A stretch of 64,000 bases of DNA from Elgaria multicarinata webbii (GCF_023053635.1 NC_086176.1:73480536-73544535); one strand, 5' to 3'; positions 1-11,954 are shown, counted from the stretch's first letter. Notes: generated by a model not told the origin, from the letters alone. Made by a program: numbers and translations.

Positions 1-310
1 AGGTGCTGGAGGCCCAGCCGCTTGCGACAGCGAGCGAACTGAGTCCCGCCCCCTGCCTCACGTCGCCCTCATGCTGACAAGATGGTGCCCCGCGCCCGCC
101 TGGCCGAAGAGAAGCCAGGGACGCTGGGGTGGGGGCAGCAGCTCCACGTTCGGGCTTCCGGGTGCGTTCCAGAAGTCCAAAAGTGGAGCCGCCCCACCCC
201 AGCGTCCCTGGCTTCGCTTCAGCTGGGTGGGTGCGGGTGCCATCTCACCTGCCCAGGCCCAGCTGAATCCTCGGACTGGGCCAGCTCACAGGCAATGCGC
301 ATGAGTGCTG
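1..310. other. CpG-dense segment at the window edge
   Basis: CpG dinucleotides are far denser here than in the following 10 kb, and a GC-box-like run (GGGGGCGGGAC on the minus strand) lies near position 50. This could be the edge of a CpG-island promoter of an upstream neighbour. In mammals the gene 5' of PCSK1 is CAST in divergent orientation, but I recognise no CAST coding sequence. The large foldback at 82-244 argues equally for a GC-rich non-autonomous transposon. The short open frames here are not convincing genes. Confidence 0.35.
82..244. repeat. GC-rich long foldback (hairpin)
   Basis: Positions 111-134 and 192-215 are perfect 24-bp inverted repeats around a 57-nt spacer. Imperfect pairing continues outward to about 82 and 244, so each arm is about 53 bp. 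The likely source is an internal palindrome of a short DNA transposon. A hairpin RNA is possible but nothing else supports it. Confidence 0.7.
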
Positions 311-1708
311 CGCTGTGCCCAGCACCCCTCTTAGCTTGGCGCTCTAGGCGGCCACCTGAGTAGCCTCTATGGTAGCACCAGCCCTGCACATCTGGCTTCT
401 CCCTCTGAAATTGAGCTCTTTCACTTTGTGGATTTACAGCGATTTTTTAAGTTGCTTCGAGATCATCATGTTCTTTCCTCTGTCTGTTGGTGGTGGCCTC
501 AGTTCAGGTTGAACCAGTGGGCATTCCTGGGGGTGGATCGAAGCCCAGAGCAAGTCCAGATAAGCACAGGAAGGCAGGACAGAAGGCCGGGGGTGGGTTC
601 GATGAGATGATGGCTGCTGGCACTGCAGCTTTTCTGGCTGGATCGCTTGCACTCCCTCCTGCCATCAGGATTTATTGTTCCTACCCTTCACCTGCATGGG
701 CTGCAGGGTAGGAACAATACCCTGTGGTATTGTTCCAAACAGCAAAGTGTCATCATAAAGTCACCCCAGGGTTTCATCTAGCCCGGAATCAGAGCCTTGT
801 TGTGCTGTTCAGGCCTCATTGGGGGTGGAGTGGGGTGGGGGAGTGTTCGGGAAGGGGGGGAAGGAAAAAGCCACCTTTTTTTCTTTCTCCTCACTCCTCC
901 AAGACCTTCCCCTGCTGTGCTATATTATGCTGAAGCTCAGATTTGGGAATGGCTGCCAGCTCAACCTCAGCATTTTATTGCTCTATAGCCAAAGGGAGGG
1001 CATTCTGGAGAGTGGGAAATGGAGAAGGCGTCCAGTCTTTCCCCATTAGGAAAAACACACTGAAATGGTTGCAAACTACAGGAGAGGCCTGGGAAGATGA
1101 TGACGTTGTGTAAAGGACCCACAAACTACTGCGAGTGAGGAATGCCTTGTGTAGAAAGGCTCAATGAGGATCCTTGGCTTTTTATTCTTCTGCCGGCATT
1201 TACTTGGTGGCATCACTTAAAAGTGACACGTTGACATCTTAATAAAATATCTATTTTTAAAAATCGTAACCATTTGACAGGATTGTTTTAAAAAAATGAT
1301 CAGATCTTCCCTTAACCAGTCCTAATCACTTTCCACTGAGTCATTTCTTATAACACGTTGGTGAAAAAGAAATGATTTCTGTGACACTTACTGGGTATAA
1401 TCCATGAAGTAAATTGCCTCATTAAATTTACAGTGGGTGGCTTGCTCATTATTTTATGCCCAGCCATTAAAACAAAGCTCATAAAGAAATGACTATGGCA
1501 TATTCCACTCACTTCTTCTCAGTATGATCCGTTTGGATTGCATATTGAAACGGAGGGAAAGAAAAATGAAAGAAGGCAAAAATAGTATTAGACATGCTGC
1601 TTTCTATATTAGTTTTAGTATTTCTCTTGGTCAGGGAAGTCCTTTGTAATACCAGTCCTGTTAAAGCCAAAGGTCACATATTCTGCCAGCGAGTCCTGGC
1701 TATGTTTA
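311..1708. other. Unassigned intergenic DNA
   Basis: No exon, RNA gene or repeat family is recognised. A small stem-loop lies at 674-718 (14-bp perfect arms, 17-nt loop), followed by a third partial copy of the arm at about 726-737. From 1,050 onward the sequence is AT-rich and featureless. Confidence 0.5.
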
Positions 1709-1810
1709 AGTAATTTATTTATTTAGGGTATTTATATCCCACTATTGTGGGCAAAAGTACCTCAAAATGGCTTACAATAAGAAAATGCATATTAGAAACA
1801 AAGAACAGTA
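1709..1810 (-). repeat. Antisense 3' tail of a retroposon
   Basis: The TTATTTATTTA start followed by a motif resembling TATATCCCAC, and then A-rich low-complexity sequence, looks like the reverse complement of a squamate SINE or LINE 3' end. The parent family cannot be fixed from so short a piece. Confidence 0.45.
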
Positions 1811-2052
1811 ATGAACATATTAAAGCAGCATATCAGATCAAGCTAGCAACAGAAAATTAATTCAAATTCAAGAAATCAATATTGTACATATTGTTCACGT
1901 CTCCTGTTAAGTAACCACTGTACATACTTGTTGATGTAGTGATCACCTGCCTGTTCTCTTTGATCATGACTATAAAAGCTTCATCTCACGTACCTGCTTT
2001 CCTCGGATTATCCCCGTAGCGCTAAGCTTTCGCCGTTGTTGTTTTTGCTACA

Positions 2053-2460
2053 GGGTGACAGCGATCCTTTGCATACCAGGAAGTGAGTTTAAGGGGGGAA
2101 ATGTAAAAACTCATAAAAAATCAATGGATGACCCAATTAAATTCAAATTTGGTGTGCTTAAAGCTCTCCCTAATATCTATTGCTGTGCCAATTTTGGTGT
2201 CTTTATCTTTAAAGCTTACGCAGATGTAAACATTTCTTTAAAATCCTGCTCCTGCGTCCCAGCGGCGGCTCGGAAGATACGCTCAAAAAGTAGGGGCTAA
2301 ATACAGCAAATCTTTTTGCTTTATTGCACAGTTAAGGCAGGATGCATGGGAGTACTTCACAATCAAAGCAGATTATAAGGTGGAAAACTTCTGGGTCCTT
2401 TGCATGCAGTTCGCAGTGATTGCACAGTATAACGCTGGTGTGATAAAGCTCTAAGAGGGA
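2053..2460 (-). mobile_element. Non-autonomous DNA element fragment (relative of the 30.5-kb element)
   Basis: The stretch at about 2325-2440 is clearly similar, in reverse orientation, to about 30735-30860. Both share a GCATGGGAGTACTTCACAAT core. The part near 2110-2220 is also similar to both halves of 23740-24010. No coding capacity is visible. The ends are uncertain. Confidence 0.55.
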
Positions 2461-2649
2461 AAAAATAACATTACATTAATAGCATGTTTAAACTGAGTTC
2501 TGATACCTTTCTTTTCTTTTCTTTTTTTTAAAAAAACCTCACAGGGGTGAAGGGGACAAATCTGTTCTGGGACAATGGTGTAGGGGGAGGGGAATGTATG
2601 TTTCCTCTTTATCATGTTCCTGATGAAATTTTTCCTTCCAAAGGTACTA

Positions 2650-2815
2650 TCAAATATTTATTTGTTTTATTTATTACACTTATATACCGCCCCCATAGCC
2701 AGGGCTCTCTGGGAGGTTTACAGAAATTCTAAAATTAAGACAAAAATGAGTATACAAAATTTAAAATTCTAAAACACAGAACATACACACATAAACCATT
2801 AAAAACCGTTAAAAA
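2650..2815 (-). repeat. Antisense retroposon tail with ACCGCCC motif
   Basis: The TATATACCGCCCCCATAGCC block next to (TTTA)n, followed by A-rich sequence, is the reverse complement of the tail also seen in sense at 45874-45942. It is a common lizard SINE/LINE 3' end. Confidence 0.6.
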
Positions 2816-3485
2816 AAACTAAACATGGGGCTGATTAATGTGGCTGATTAATGTGGGTGATTAATAGTGCCTCTGAGGGGAAAATAGCAGCTTTGATGGG
2901 AAAATGGTGCAGGGAAGAGTTAATCCCTTGCACCGTGGCCTTTCTCTGAATGGGAGGCCCACAACTGCTGTTTCCTTAAGAAAGAGGCATGAGCAGTAGT
3001 AAGCATGCTGTTACTAGTGCTGGGCCAAAGTATTCAGCTCTTCTATTTTTGTAGATTTTGGAGTTGTGAACAATCTCTCACAGAGATTATATTAATCTTT
3101 GCAGGGGTGGGGAGGTAAATTCTAAGAATTTTAGAAAAGATCTTACCTTTAACTAGAGGATGGCTGAAGGGTTTTCTTTCTTTTCCCACTGACCAGTTTG
3201 GAGCAGTCATCTTTTCCCCACAGGAATGCCCCTGGGAATGATGCTACATCACGTTGTCTCAAGAATGTGGCCAAGCTGCTGATGGCAGGTAAGCCGCTAC
3301 TTGAAGAAGTGGGAAAGCATTTTGTTGGAAAGGAAGGAAGGAAGGCCAATGGCCACTTTGTATTTAAAGGTAAGTTCTACTCTGAATATTTTTAGAATCC
3401 ACTTGCCTGCTGAAAGTCCTGAATGTGATACTTCTATCAACCAGTGGATAATGCCCGAGTATGTTGTTCCTGTTGTTACACATAG
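2816..3485. other. Unassigned intergenic DNA
   Basis: Contains a short GATTAATGTGG tandem near 2833-2865 and a (GGAA)-like run near 3340. No exon or known repeat is recognised. Confidence 0.4.
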
Positions 3486-3742
3486 GGGCTTTTAACTCAG
3501 TGGAACCATAGGTTAGTGTATTGTCTGAACCCAGGACATTTTCCACAGGGTGGCTTGTTAACCATGTAGTGTGGCTTGTTGACCATCCTGAACAACCCAA
3601 CAACAAATCAAGGATTCTCAAGATGGCTTGTTCAAAAAAATAAGCTACACTTCATGGTAACCCACAAACATGCTAACCAACAAACAACTGACGATTCAAC
3701 ACTCAACCACTGAGTGTGGGTTAGCCTATTGTGTGAACAGAT
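3486..3742. mobile_element. hAT-like non-autonomous element (GAACCCAGG family)
   Basis: It shares an extended block with 11310-11634, including the TGTGGCTTGTTRACCA and AACAACCMAACARCAA motifs, and ends in TGTGTGAAC. Internally palindromic and non-coding. This copy is degraded at its left end. Confidence 0.6.
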
Positions 3743-3754
3743 CTTTGTAAGTCT

Positions 3755-3786
3755 ATCCATCCATCCATCCATCCATCCATCCATCC
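3755..3786. repeat. (ATCC)n microsatellite
   Basis: About eight tandem copies of a 4-bp unit directly after the preceding transposon copy. Confidence 0.95.
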
Positions 3787-6210
3787 CTATTTAGCCCTAA
3801 ACCTCTTGTTTGCTCCATATGATATGATGCATCATATCTATATTTTAGCTTATAAACTCTTTGGTTCATGATGTCATCTTCACAGCTCTTATGCCACATG
3901 GATATACTCATTGCCAAAGACAGAGACCATTCTGACACAACTGGAATATCTCCATGTGTCAATTACTGAGTGTAATTTAATTCAATCACTTTGCTCTTTG
4001 CCATTGCCCAAGTCCATAGTCCATCGTTTTTATCTCTGTGGCACTAAAAACTACATCTGGGTCACACTGTTTTAACAGTATTTGGCCTTCAAATACTCCA
4101 TGAGTGAAAAACTCACAGAAATATGATTTTGTGCATGAAAAAATTCCTATAATTATCCCATTTTGTTCAGTGCCAAATATAGTGCATTCATCTCAAGAGC
4201 GCAAAGTACATTACTTTATCAGTAGAAAAACAGAACATTGGCCTGATAACAAGTTTAATACAAAGGGATGGACATTCCCCCCCCCCCAGCAATTTTTTGG
4301 AAATCCAACTTCCTGCACACACACACACGTGCAAATAGCTCCATTCACTTGCATAAGGCTGGAGGCCATGGGAGCCTGGTGTGTGCTTGTCATGACCAAG
4401 CAGGGTTCCAATTCTCCCTCCTATGGAAGAGAAGTCTCTGATATAGGCCTCTCAGATCCAGAAGAGGATGTGGCCATGGAAGCACTCATCAATGTTTCTC
4501 TCTCTTTAGGACCTCAAGTCCCAGAAAACCCCTGGGACCAGCTCCCCTACTTTTAGAGGTGGTTGCAGAGCCATACTCAGATGCCATGGCCTCCAGTTCT
4601 CAAGCCACCACTACACCTTACTAGCCTCCATGCTGTCACAACCAATGGCTTCAAAACCATGCATGCCCCCTTTAAGGGAGATGGCCTCATGTAGTATGTG
4701 ATAGGAGCTAGCAGCCTCTTGGAAGCCAAAGTCCTATTTGAGGCTCAGCCTGAGTCTGCCAGTTGTTGGAGCAGTGTACAAGCTGAGCTTTTCTGGATTA
4801 CAACCATGCTTGGAGCTCTTTGTGGTGCTGTCCTATTCCTGCCCCTCTGGAGAAACTGGCTTGTCCAAAAGCCTGATCCAGAGTGGAACCCTGTAATCCA
4901 GGCCTCACCAGTGCCCAACAATGCTAAGCCCTCACCATGACAGAGGTAGAAGAAAACTTCAGCAGGACTCACGGCCTGAAAGGGTACAATGCCTCAGCAT
5001 GGGCTCATGAGTGTAATAGTGCCCGGAGTACTGTGTTGGGGACACTAGGATTACACCATGCCCTTTGTCCATCAGAGTGGCTACACTTGGTAGCCCTTAT
5101 GATGGCAGGGGCTGACCTACTACCAAAAACTTTCATAGCAATGAGCAATGAAGGACAATGATGACAGATGTCTACCACCAACCAGATACCCCACATGTAT
5201 GCCACTGCCCAAGAGCTCTGAGCACAGAATCAGAAAACAAATAACTGTGCAATGCTCTTCTGTAAAGACTTTTACAAAATGAATGCCTTTTTTAAAAAAA
5301 AAAATCCTTATGCTATGGGATAGGGAACTATGGGTTTAGTGAAAATACAATGGGGAGCAAGTTCATGAGGGTAGCAATTATGGAGGATGAAACTTCAGGC
5401 TTTTCCCCCTTTCTATGCTACTTAATGAAACATGCTCTATTCAGATTGGAACTACTAATTAAAAGAAAAAATAGAGAGTGCTCTGGGGGAAAATTTTCTC
5501 TCTTTTTTTTTAAACGATGAACATTTATTGAATACTCAATTGTAAAGGACATTATTTTTATTCATTTGCTTATTAAACACTGTAGACACTGATGACCTAC
5601 TCCTGACTTGCCTGACCTGAGAGGGCCATTGCAGGGAGGGGGGATGAGGAGACGCTCCTCAAGCCCCAGTATTGATGGGGCTTTGTGGTGACAATGGCTG
5701 GAGGAAGGACTTATGAGGCAATATTAGCCTTCAGAGGGCCGCCTCCTGGCCTCTTTGAAGTGTGGCTCCTGTCAGAGAGGCTCCTAGCAGACCGATTCCT
5801 TTGCACCCCTGCTGCCAGGAGTAATGGCGTGGTGTCGGGGGCAGTGGCAGCAGAGCAGCCAGAGGGCTCCTCCTGCTGCATGAATGATATTTCAGCATGG
5901 CGGGCGCCCAGTATCATATACATACATCTCTGTTAGCATGAGGTTGGTCAGCACAACCTCTCCAGCAGAGGCCTAGTGGTGCTCTCTCGGAGGCAGCGGT
6001 TCTTCAGTGTGGTGGCAAAGCAGCCAGAGGGCAGCTAGGGACTGTTCCCACTGCATCTGGATCCCTACTCAATAGCCCGCTCAATTTGGGGCTTATTGCT
6101 TGAGACGTTAGGGTATGCTTGGGAATACCCAGCACACCCCTTGCACATGGCTATGTTCTCTTCATAGAACCACCTCCTTGACCCATTTCCTCCTTAGATT
6201 TGGGTTATGT
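3787..6210. other. Unassigned intergenic DNA
   Basis: Open frames of up to 150 codons occur (for example 4104-4556). They run through a C-tract and an (AC)n run, and they lack recognisable domains or splice structure. I see no supported gene. The GC-rich part near 5630-6060 may be a decayed transposon but has no clear ends. Confidence 0.4.
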
Positions 6211-6334
6211 GATGCAGCTGGACAACCATCTGTCAGGGATGCTTTAAGGTGGATTCCTGCATTGAGCAGAGGGTTGGACTCGATGGCCTTATAGGCCTCT
6301 TCCAACTCTACTATTCTATGATTCTATGATTCTT
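6211..6334 (+). mobile_element. CR1 LINE 3' end
   Basis: Matches the last 120 bp of the long CR1 copy at 19961-20617, including the GGTTGGACTCGATGGCC segment, and ends in tandem ATTCTATG octamers, the hallmark CR1 3' terminus. Heavily 5'-truncated. Confidence 0.9.
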
Positions 6335-7019
6335 TCACCACCTCTTCCTCTTTTCCCCTCTCTTCCTGCAACCTGTCTTCCTTCCAATGAGCATGTTAGG
6401 AAAGAGTTTGTTGTCATTGCTGTTTTCCCTGGAGGATGCATCTGCTTTCACATAAAAGTATAATGTGTGAAGCATTCTATTTTTTTGTTTTTACCCCAAT
6501 GTGTTATCTTGATTGACATGGGAAGAGCAGTGTGATTTTAATTATGTCTTCAAATGAGGCAGTAACTTACTATAAAGTTTGTTTTCTTACTATATCAGTC
6601 TGTTTTCAATTAATATTGTGTAATGATGAAGAAACTGCGGAACACTAAAGCAAATATTTCAATTTTCAACAGTTCAGTAAAATAACAGCAGCTTTTCCCA
6701 CTTTTCCATACATTATGTTAAAAAAAGGAATTTGTGCTCCACTTAGGTGCTTCAATTATTTTTCATCACTAGCATGGCACAGTTGGAAGACTTAGTCAAA
6801 TAACTTGATGAGATATTCTGACTACACTGAAATTGGCACACTTTCTCTTTGTCTGGCTATTGTCAGAAGAGTTGAAATTAAATCAGTGTGAAATCCATGC
6901 ACTAGCATTCAGAAGAACCCAGGAAACAGAATGTGACAAAGAGCCAGAATTTCTTGCCTGTGCTTGCTGCTGATCTAGGGGTCCATCACACCTCCTTTTT
7001 TTTTTTTTTTTTTTTTTTG
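6335..7019. other. Unassigned AT-rich DNA with a 23-nt T tract
   Basis: No gene is seen. The homopolymer T run at about 6996-7018 directly precedes the next element. It could be the A tail of an antisense insertion. Confidence 0.4.
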
Positions 7020-7460
7020 CAAGTATGATCTGCGGTTTCCACCTCCGTTTCATTAGCATGTGAAGCGCTGGTCCTTTTCACATGCCTTTCTGGTATCACC
7101 ATTGTATTGGTGAAATCTCTTTTCACTTGTTTGCTCTTCCACTATTGTGCCCGCCCCACCTTGTTCCCTTCTTCTTCCCCCTCTAGTTCATTGGTTCTTG
7201 TGGTTGATGGACATTGTGATGGGCGTGGGTGCCTTCCCCCCGCCCGTCTGATTTTGTTGTCTAGTATTTAAATGATTTAGCATTTCATTGGCTGGGCACC
7301 GTTTCTGCCTTTCGAGGTGAGAAGATGCTCCCTTCTGTGTGGGGTCTTTACATGCCCTCTCTCTCTTCCTCCCCCTTCTTGGTTGAGTGGTTCTATGGAC
7401 TGGAGGAGAACTGCCCTGCCCTCCTCTTTCATCAGCAAGACTACCCTTCAACGCACCCCC
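7020..7460 (-). mobile_element. GC-rich non-autonomous DNA element
   Basis: The reverse complement of about 25370-25560 is recognisable here: both carry CCCATCACAATG, CCAATGAACY and AAACAAGTGAAA motifs in the same order. No coding capacity. Superfamily not determined. Confidence 0.55.
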
Positions 7461-7792
7461 CACCCCAAAGATGGGATGTTCTGCAACTTTCCCAGGTAGG
7501 GCTGGGAAAGACATATGTTTGAAGTGTGGACCAGGAGAAGGACACCTCCAGATAGGCCATGCTGGCTGGAGCTGACAGAAGTTCTCATCCAAAGTATCTG
7601 CAGGGCATCTGCTGAGATGATGCTGAGCTAGATGATTGGTACAAAGCAGTTTGTACTATTTGCTAGTTGAGCATAAGCAGCAGCCTACTGAGCTACCTTT
7701 GCACAATTGTATGGCAGCTGCCACCTCTCTGGCAATATTAGAATTGGCAATGTGCCTGGCGTCTGAACCATGGATTTCCAAACCTCTTTGTA
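7461..7792. other. Short unassigned stretch with SINE 3' scrap
   Basis: The GAGCTAGATGATTGGTAC segment near 7625 resembles the 3' part of the tRNA SINE seen at 55174-55370. Nothing else is recognised. Confidence 0.35.
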
Positions 7793-7834
7793 GAGCCAGT
7801 GTGGTGTAGTGGCTAAGGTGTTGGACTGGAAGGA
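7793..7834 (+). mobile_element. Sauria-type SINE head fragment
   Basis: About 40 bp starting GAGCCAGTGTGGTGTAGTGG matches the 5' tRNA-derived head of the near-complete SINE at 24645. The body is missing and CR1 sequence follows directly. Confidence 0.75.
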
Positions 7835-7835
7835 T

Positions 7836-8870
7836 CGAGAACAGATCCTGGCCCTCCTCTGTGTGACAACCTTTCAGGTACTTGAAGAGTGCTGTCATGT
7901 CTCCCTTCAGTCATTCTTCTCCAGGCTAAACATGCCCAATTCTTTCAGTCTCCTCTCACAGAACTTTCCAGACCCCTGATCATCCTCGTTGCCCTACTCT
8001 GAACCCCTCCAGCTTGTCTGCATCCTACTTGAAGTGCGGTGCCCAGAACTGGATGCAGTACTCAAAATCAGGCCTAACCAGTGCCGAATAGAGGAGAACC
8101 AGTACCTCATGTGATTTGAAAGCTATTCTTCTGTTAATGCAGCCGAAAATTGCATTTTCTGTTTTTGCAGCCACATCACACTATTGGCTCATATTCAGCT
8201 TGTGATCTACAATAATTCCAAGAACCTTCTCACTTGTAGTATTGCTGAGCCAACTGTCCACCATCTTGTAACTGTGCATTTGGTTTCTTTTTCTGAGGTA
8301 TATAACTTGGCACCCTATTAAATTTCATTCTGTTGTTTTCAGCCCAGTGCTCCAGCCTATCAAAATCACTTTGAACTTTATGTGTTCCAGAGTATTAGCT
8401 ATCCCACCTAATTTTGTGTTATTTGCAATTTCAATAAGCATTCCCTGCACCTTTTCATCCAAGTCATTAATATAAATATTGAATAGAGCTGGGACCAGGA
8501 CTGAGCACTGTGGTACCCTGTTCATTACGTCCCCCCAGTTTGAGAAGGTACTATTGATAAGCACTCTTTGAGTCTTATTCTGAAGCCAACTGTGGATCCA
8601 CCTAACAGTTGTTCCATCTAGCCCACATTTAGCTAGTTTGCTAATCAGAATGTCATGGGGCACTTTGTCAAAAACTTTGCTGAAGTCAATATATATTAGG
8701 TCCACAGCATTTATAAACACACCATTTGTTTATTAATCTCAAGTTACAATCCTGCCCCTTCAGCTTGTACTTCACATTTGCCAAGGGGGGTTCATAGACC
8801 CTCTTTCGGGAGAAGACTGAGCCAAAGTAGGAATTCAGCACTTCTGCCTTTTCTTTGTGTGTGTCTTTGT
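7836..8870 (-). mobile_element. Antisense CR1 LINE, reverse transcriptase to C-terminus
   Basis: Read on the minus strand, this is a decayed CR1 ORF2. Around 8720-8630 it encodes a DFSKVFDKVPHD reverse-transcriptase motif, then FNIYINDLD near 8475. The thumb and C-terminal part continue to about 7840, with a LFKYLKGCHTEEGQDLF match to the CR1 copy at 19977. The catalytic FADDTKL region reads IANNTKL, so the two Asp residues are lost, and several stops and frame changes interrupt the frame. It lacks the 3' terminal octamers, being cut off where the SINE head begins. Confidence 0.88.
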
Positions 8871-9290
8871 GTGTAATAGTTTATTATTACTTTACTTGGC
8901 TTTGAAAAAATATGAATTGCTGTTACAGTTGCGAATTTTTTTAAAAAATGAATTGTTATTTATCCAGTGTGGCTAGTAGAGGTCAGTACCCATGTGAACT
9001 GGAGCTGACACTATATTCAGCAGCAACCTAAATGCCCTGCTATTCTTGAAGGTACTATACGAAAGTGGAGCTCATAGAGGCCATGCCTAAAAATTACACT
9101 ATACGAAAAATGGAAGGCTGTGGACCGCACTTCAAGAAAAATTCTTGAAGGTACAGCATAATTGACAGACAATACCTGAAGTGGTGTCAGTGAGCTGGTA
9201 ATACCAGCATTACATCTCTCACTTCAAAAGGTGAGGCATCACAGGCATCACAGTAGCATTGTTCTCAGTGGCAGTCCTGGGTGTGGGGGG
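8871..9290. other. Unassigned intergenic DNA
   Basis: A short inverted pair around TACTATACGAAA occurs near 9050-9110 (in TACTATACGAAAGTGGAG and ACACTATACGAAAAATGG). No gene or family is recognised. Confidence 0.35.
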
Positions 9291-9567
9291 TAGGGTGACC
9301 ATATGAAAAGGAGGACAGGGCTCCTGTATCTTTAACAGTTGTATTGAAAAGGAAATTTCCTCTTCATCACAACAGTTAAAGCTGCAGGTGCCCTGCCCTC
9401 TTTTAAATCCAGTCACTCTAGTATAGCTCCTGCACCTTTAACTGTTGCGATGAAGAGGGAATTCCACCAGATTCTCCATATATACAAATGACACCTGCTG
9501 AAATTCCCTTTTCTATGCAATTGTTAAAGATACAGGAGCCCTGTCCTCCTTTTCCTATGGTCACCTA
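9291..9567. mobile_element. TA-flanked double-palindrome MITE, copy 1
   Basis: The ends GGGTGACCATATG and CATAGGAAAAGGAGGACAGG (from the right end, read in reverse) form long terminal inverted repeats flanked by TA. The centre, around CCAGTCACTCTAGTATAG, carries a second diverged version of the end sequence, so the element folds twice. Non-coding. Other copies lie at 11733, 27422 and 58042. Confidence 0.85.
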
Positions 9568-9589
9568 GTGGGGGGAGATGGCTGCTCCC

Positions 9590-9770
9590 ATAGCAACATA
9601 GGCTGCCTTATACTGACTCTGACCATTGGTCCATCTAGCCCTGTATTGTTGACACTGAATGGCAGCAGCAGTTCTGCAGGGTTTCAAGCAGGAGTTTTTC
9701 TAACCCTACCAGGAGATGCCAGAAGATGCAAGGTCTATAATACCCATCGGTCCATGGGCTAGAATACCCC
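9590..9770 (-). mobile_element. Antisense tRNA-type SINE, 3' two thirds
   Basis: The reverse complement carries GACTCAGTATAAGGCAGCC and GCTAGATGGACCAATGGTC, matching the SINE at 55174-55370. The tRNA head is missing or diverged. Confidence 0.8.
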
Positions 9771-11309
9771 TGGATATGTGAATCTTCATTTTCAATGTGC
9801 TCAGCACAACTGGGCTGTATTTTAAACTTTAAAGTTAAAAAAGAAAAACCCTCAGGCCATTTCATCAAAAGTAAGTATCCCCCACAAACCTGAATGTTCA
9901 TGCTCCCCAAACTTTGGGGAGGGATTTCCCCCCGCCCCAAAATGCAAAATAATAATAATAAATAAATAAGCTGGGCCAGATATTTTGCCCCAGCGCTAGC
10001 TGTAGGATGAACTGATGCCATTCTGAATACTCAGATATGGCCACAGCATAATAGGCAAAGGGGAAAGAATAATAGGCTTGCCTTGGTGCAGAGGGAACAA
10101 AGTACACATGTAGAGGGGTATACTACACTAACTTAATTGAGGCTACAGGAGCAAAAGCTACTGCTAATGATCACTGAAATGGTGTCAGCTGTACAAGAAA
10201 GCTACTCTTAGGCAAATATATAGTGTTTGTAATCCAAGGTGCCATATTCAAATAAGTCTTGCCCTGAATGGGGAAAATGTATATATGTTAAAATTCCACT
10301 TGGTTTGGCAATCATTAAGGATGAAGCAGCCTGACATGAGAATATCCAAACTCGTAATTTTGCAACAGCCTATCAAACTGTGTTCATAAATCACCTCTAT
10401 AAAAGCCTTGTTTGCTCTCCATCTACTGCTGTCAAAATGATTTGAGGGATGGCAGATGGCATTTCACCTGAGATACGTGTAGCCTTTGCTTCCTCAAAGA
10501 AGCTTAAATTCCTTTTATTTACATGGATTACTTCCATGTAAATAAAAGGGTTTCCTTCCAACTGAAAAGCTGGAGACACACTTTTTCATAATTCCTTTTG
10601 GATGCTGGTTAAACTTTGATTCACAGTGACATTTAGCAATGCCAACCTTTGAAGAAGCCTGTATGTTCCTCCTCTCTTTCATATATGGAAGGAGGTTTCA
10701 GAGAGTGCTTACCAGATGAACCATAATTACAAGGCTGCAGAGAAATTTGCTTATTGTGGAAGACTAAGGATCAAGCAGGGTGGTGGTGGCAGTGGGTTTT
10801 TACCAAGCTTCTAACCTTAGACACCCAGATATTTCCCTGATCAATATTTTTAAAGTCTCCAAAAGAGAGATGATCACTGCCCCTACGCTCAAATGTGATC
10901 ATAATAATGAATATAAGAGCAAGTGTGGTGGAGCATATATGCTCCATCCTCCTGTCCTTATGTGGCACCTCCTGCTGCTGTAGCAACGTGTGCATTTGGC
11001 TGTTCCCCCTGTGTGCCCCAGCCAAAGTTGCTATCAGGAAAGTAGGAAGTATAATCCTGATTGGTTTATAGCCTGAAGAAATTACATTCCCTTGGCAGAG
11101 CAAGACCTCTGAAGCTCAAGAGCCAGGTGCTCCTTGCCCACTTCCTCCCTCCAACCCCAAACTGTTGTCCTGGACCTTCCCAGCCAATATTGAGATAAGG
11201 GTGTGTTTGTGATGGTTACCAGGGGAAAAAAGGGGGGGAATCCCCTGTGTATCCAGGTGTCCCTACTTTCAGAGCTTATGGGGGTGACTACTGGGGATTA
11301 TACCTTCTG
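9771..11309. other. Unassigned intergenic DNA
   Basis: (AAT)n/(AAAT)n low complexity at about 9946-9970 and one perfect hairpin (separate entry). An antisense 110-codon open frame at 10771-11103 has no recognisable domain and I do not call it. Confidence 0.4.
10511..10549. repeat. Perfect 16-bp hairpin, 7-nt loop
   Basis: CCTTTTATTTACATGG (10511-10526) and its exact reverse complement (10534-10549) flank the loop ATTACTT. No other repeat context is recognised. Confidence 0.9.
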
Positions 11310-11634
11310 CCTGGGCTCACACAACATTTTAACCCACCTAGTGGATTGTTGTTGAACCATGGGTTGTCATGTTGACTGAATGCAGTGTGTTTTCTGCATG
11401 TGGGTTATTGTGTTGTTTGAACGCTGTGAGTTTTCCACAGTGTTGCTTGTTCATCATGCAGTGTGGCTTGTTAACCACCCTTAACAACCAAACAGCAAGC
11501 CATGGATTTTCAAGATAGCTTGTTCTAAAAATAATAAAACACCCTGCACGGTTAACAAGTCAACCTGCGGAAAACGTGTTGCATTTAGGCAACACAATAA
11601 CTCATGGTGGGTTAGCATGTTGTGTGAACCCAGG
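11310..11634. mobile_element. hAT-like non-autonomous element, near complete
   Basis: The terminal inverted repeats CCTGGGCTCACACAACAT and (reversed end) CCTGGGTTCACACAACAT differ at one position over 18 bp. Non-coding, about 325 bp, internally palindromic. Relatives lie at 3486-3742 and, more distantly, 49745-50001. Confidence 0.8.
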
Positions 11635-11732
11635 CCTCTCTGTGGTTGTAGCCTCTTTATAGAATACCTAGCTGCTAGCCCTAAGTTGTTCATCATCAGT
11701 TTTCCACAACCTCACAGTCACCTCTGCATATC

Positions 11733-11949
11733 TAGGGTGACCATATGGAAGGAGGACAGGACTCCTGTATCTTTAATGGTTGTATAGAAAAGGAAATTGC
11801 AGCAGGTGTCAATTGCAGCACCTGGTGAAATTCCCTCTTCATCACAAAGCTGCAGGAGCCCTGCATTCTTTTGTATCTGGTCACTCTAGAAATTCCATTT
11901 TCTAAGCAGCTGTTAAAGATACAGGAACCCTGTCCTCCTTTTCATATGC
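11733..11949. mobile_element. TA-flanked double-palindrome MITE, copy 2
   Basis: The left end TAGGGTGACCATATGGAAGG and the right end GTCCTCCTTTTCATATG are present. The centre is shortened relative to copies 1 and 3, and the last bases and right TA are missing. Confidence 0.8.
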
Positions 11950-11954
11950 ATATC

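Noticed and set aside
1880-2052. LTR-like segment with TATAAAAGC box
   Set aside because: No matching terminal duplication, partner LTR or internal coding sequence. A chance TATA box in a DNA element is as likely.
4104-4556. 150-codon open frame
   Set aside because: Runs through a C tract and (AC)n, and no domain or homologous family is recognised.
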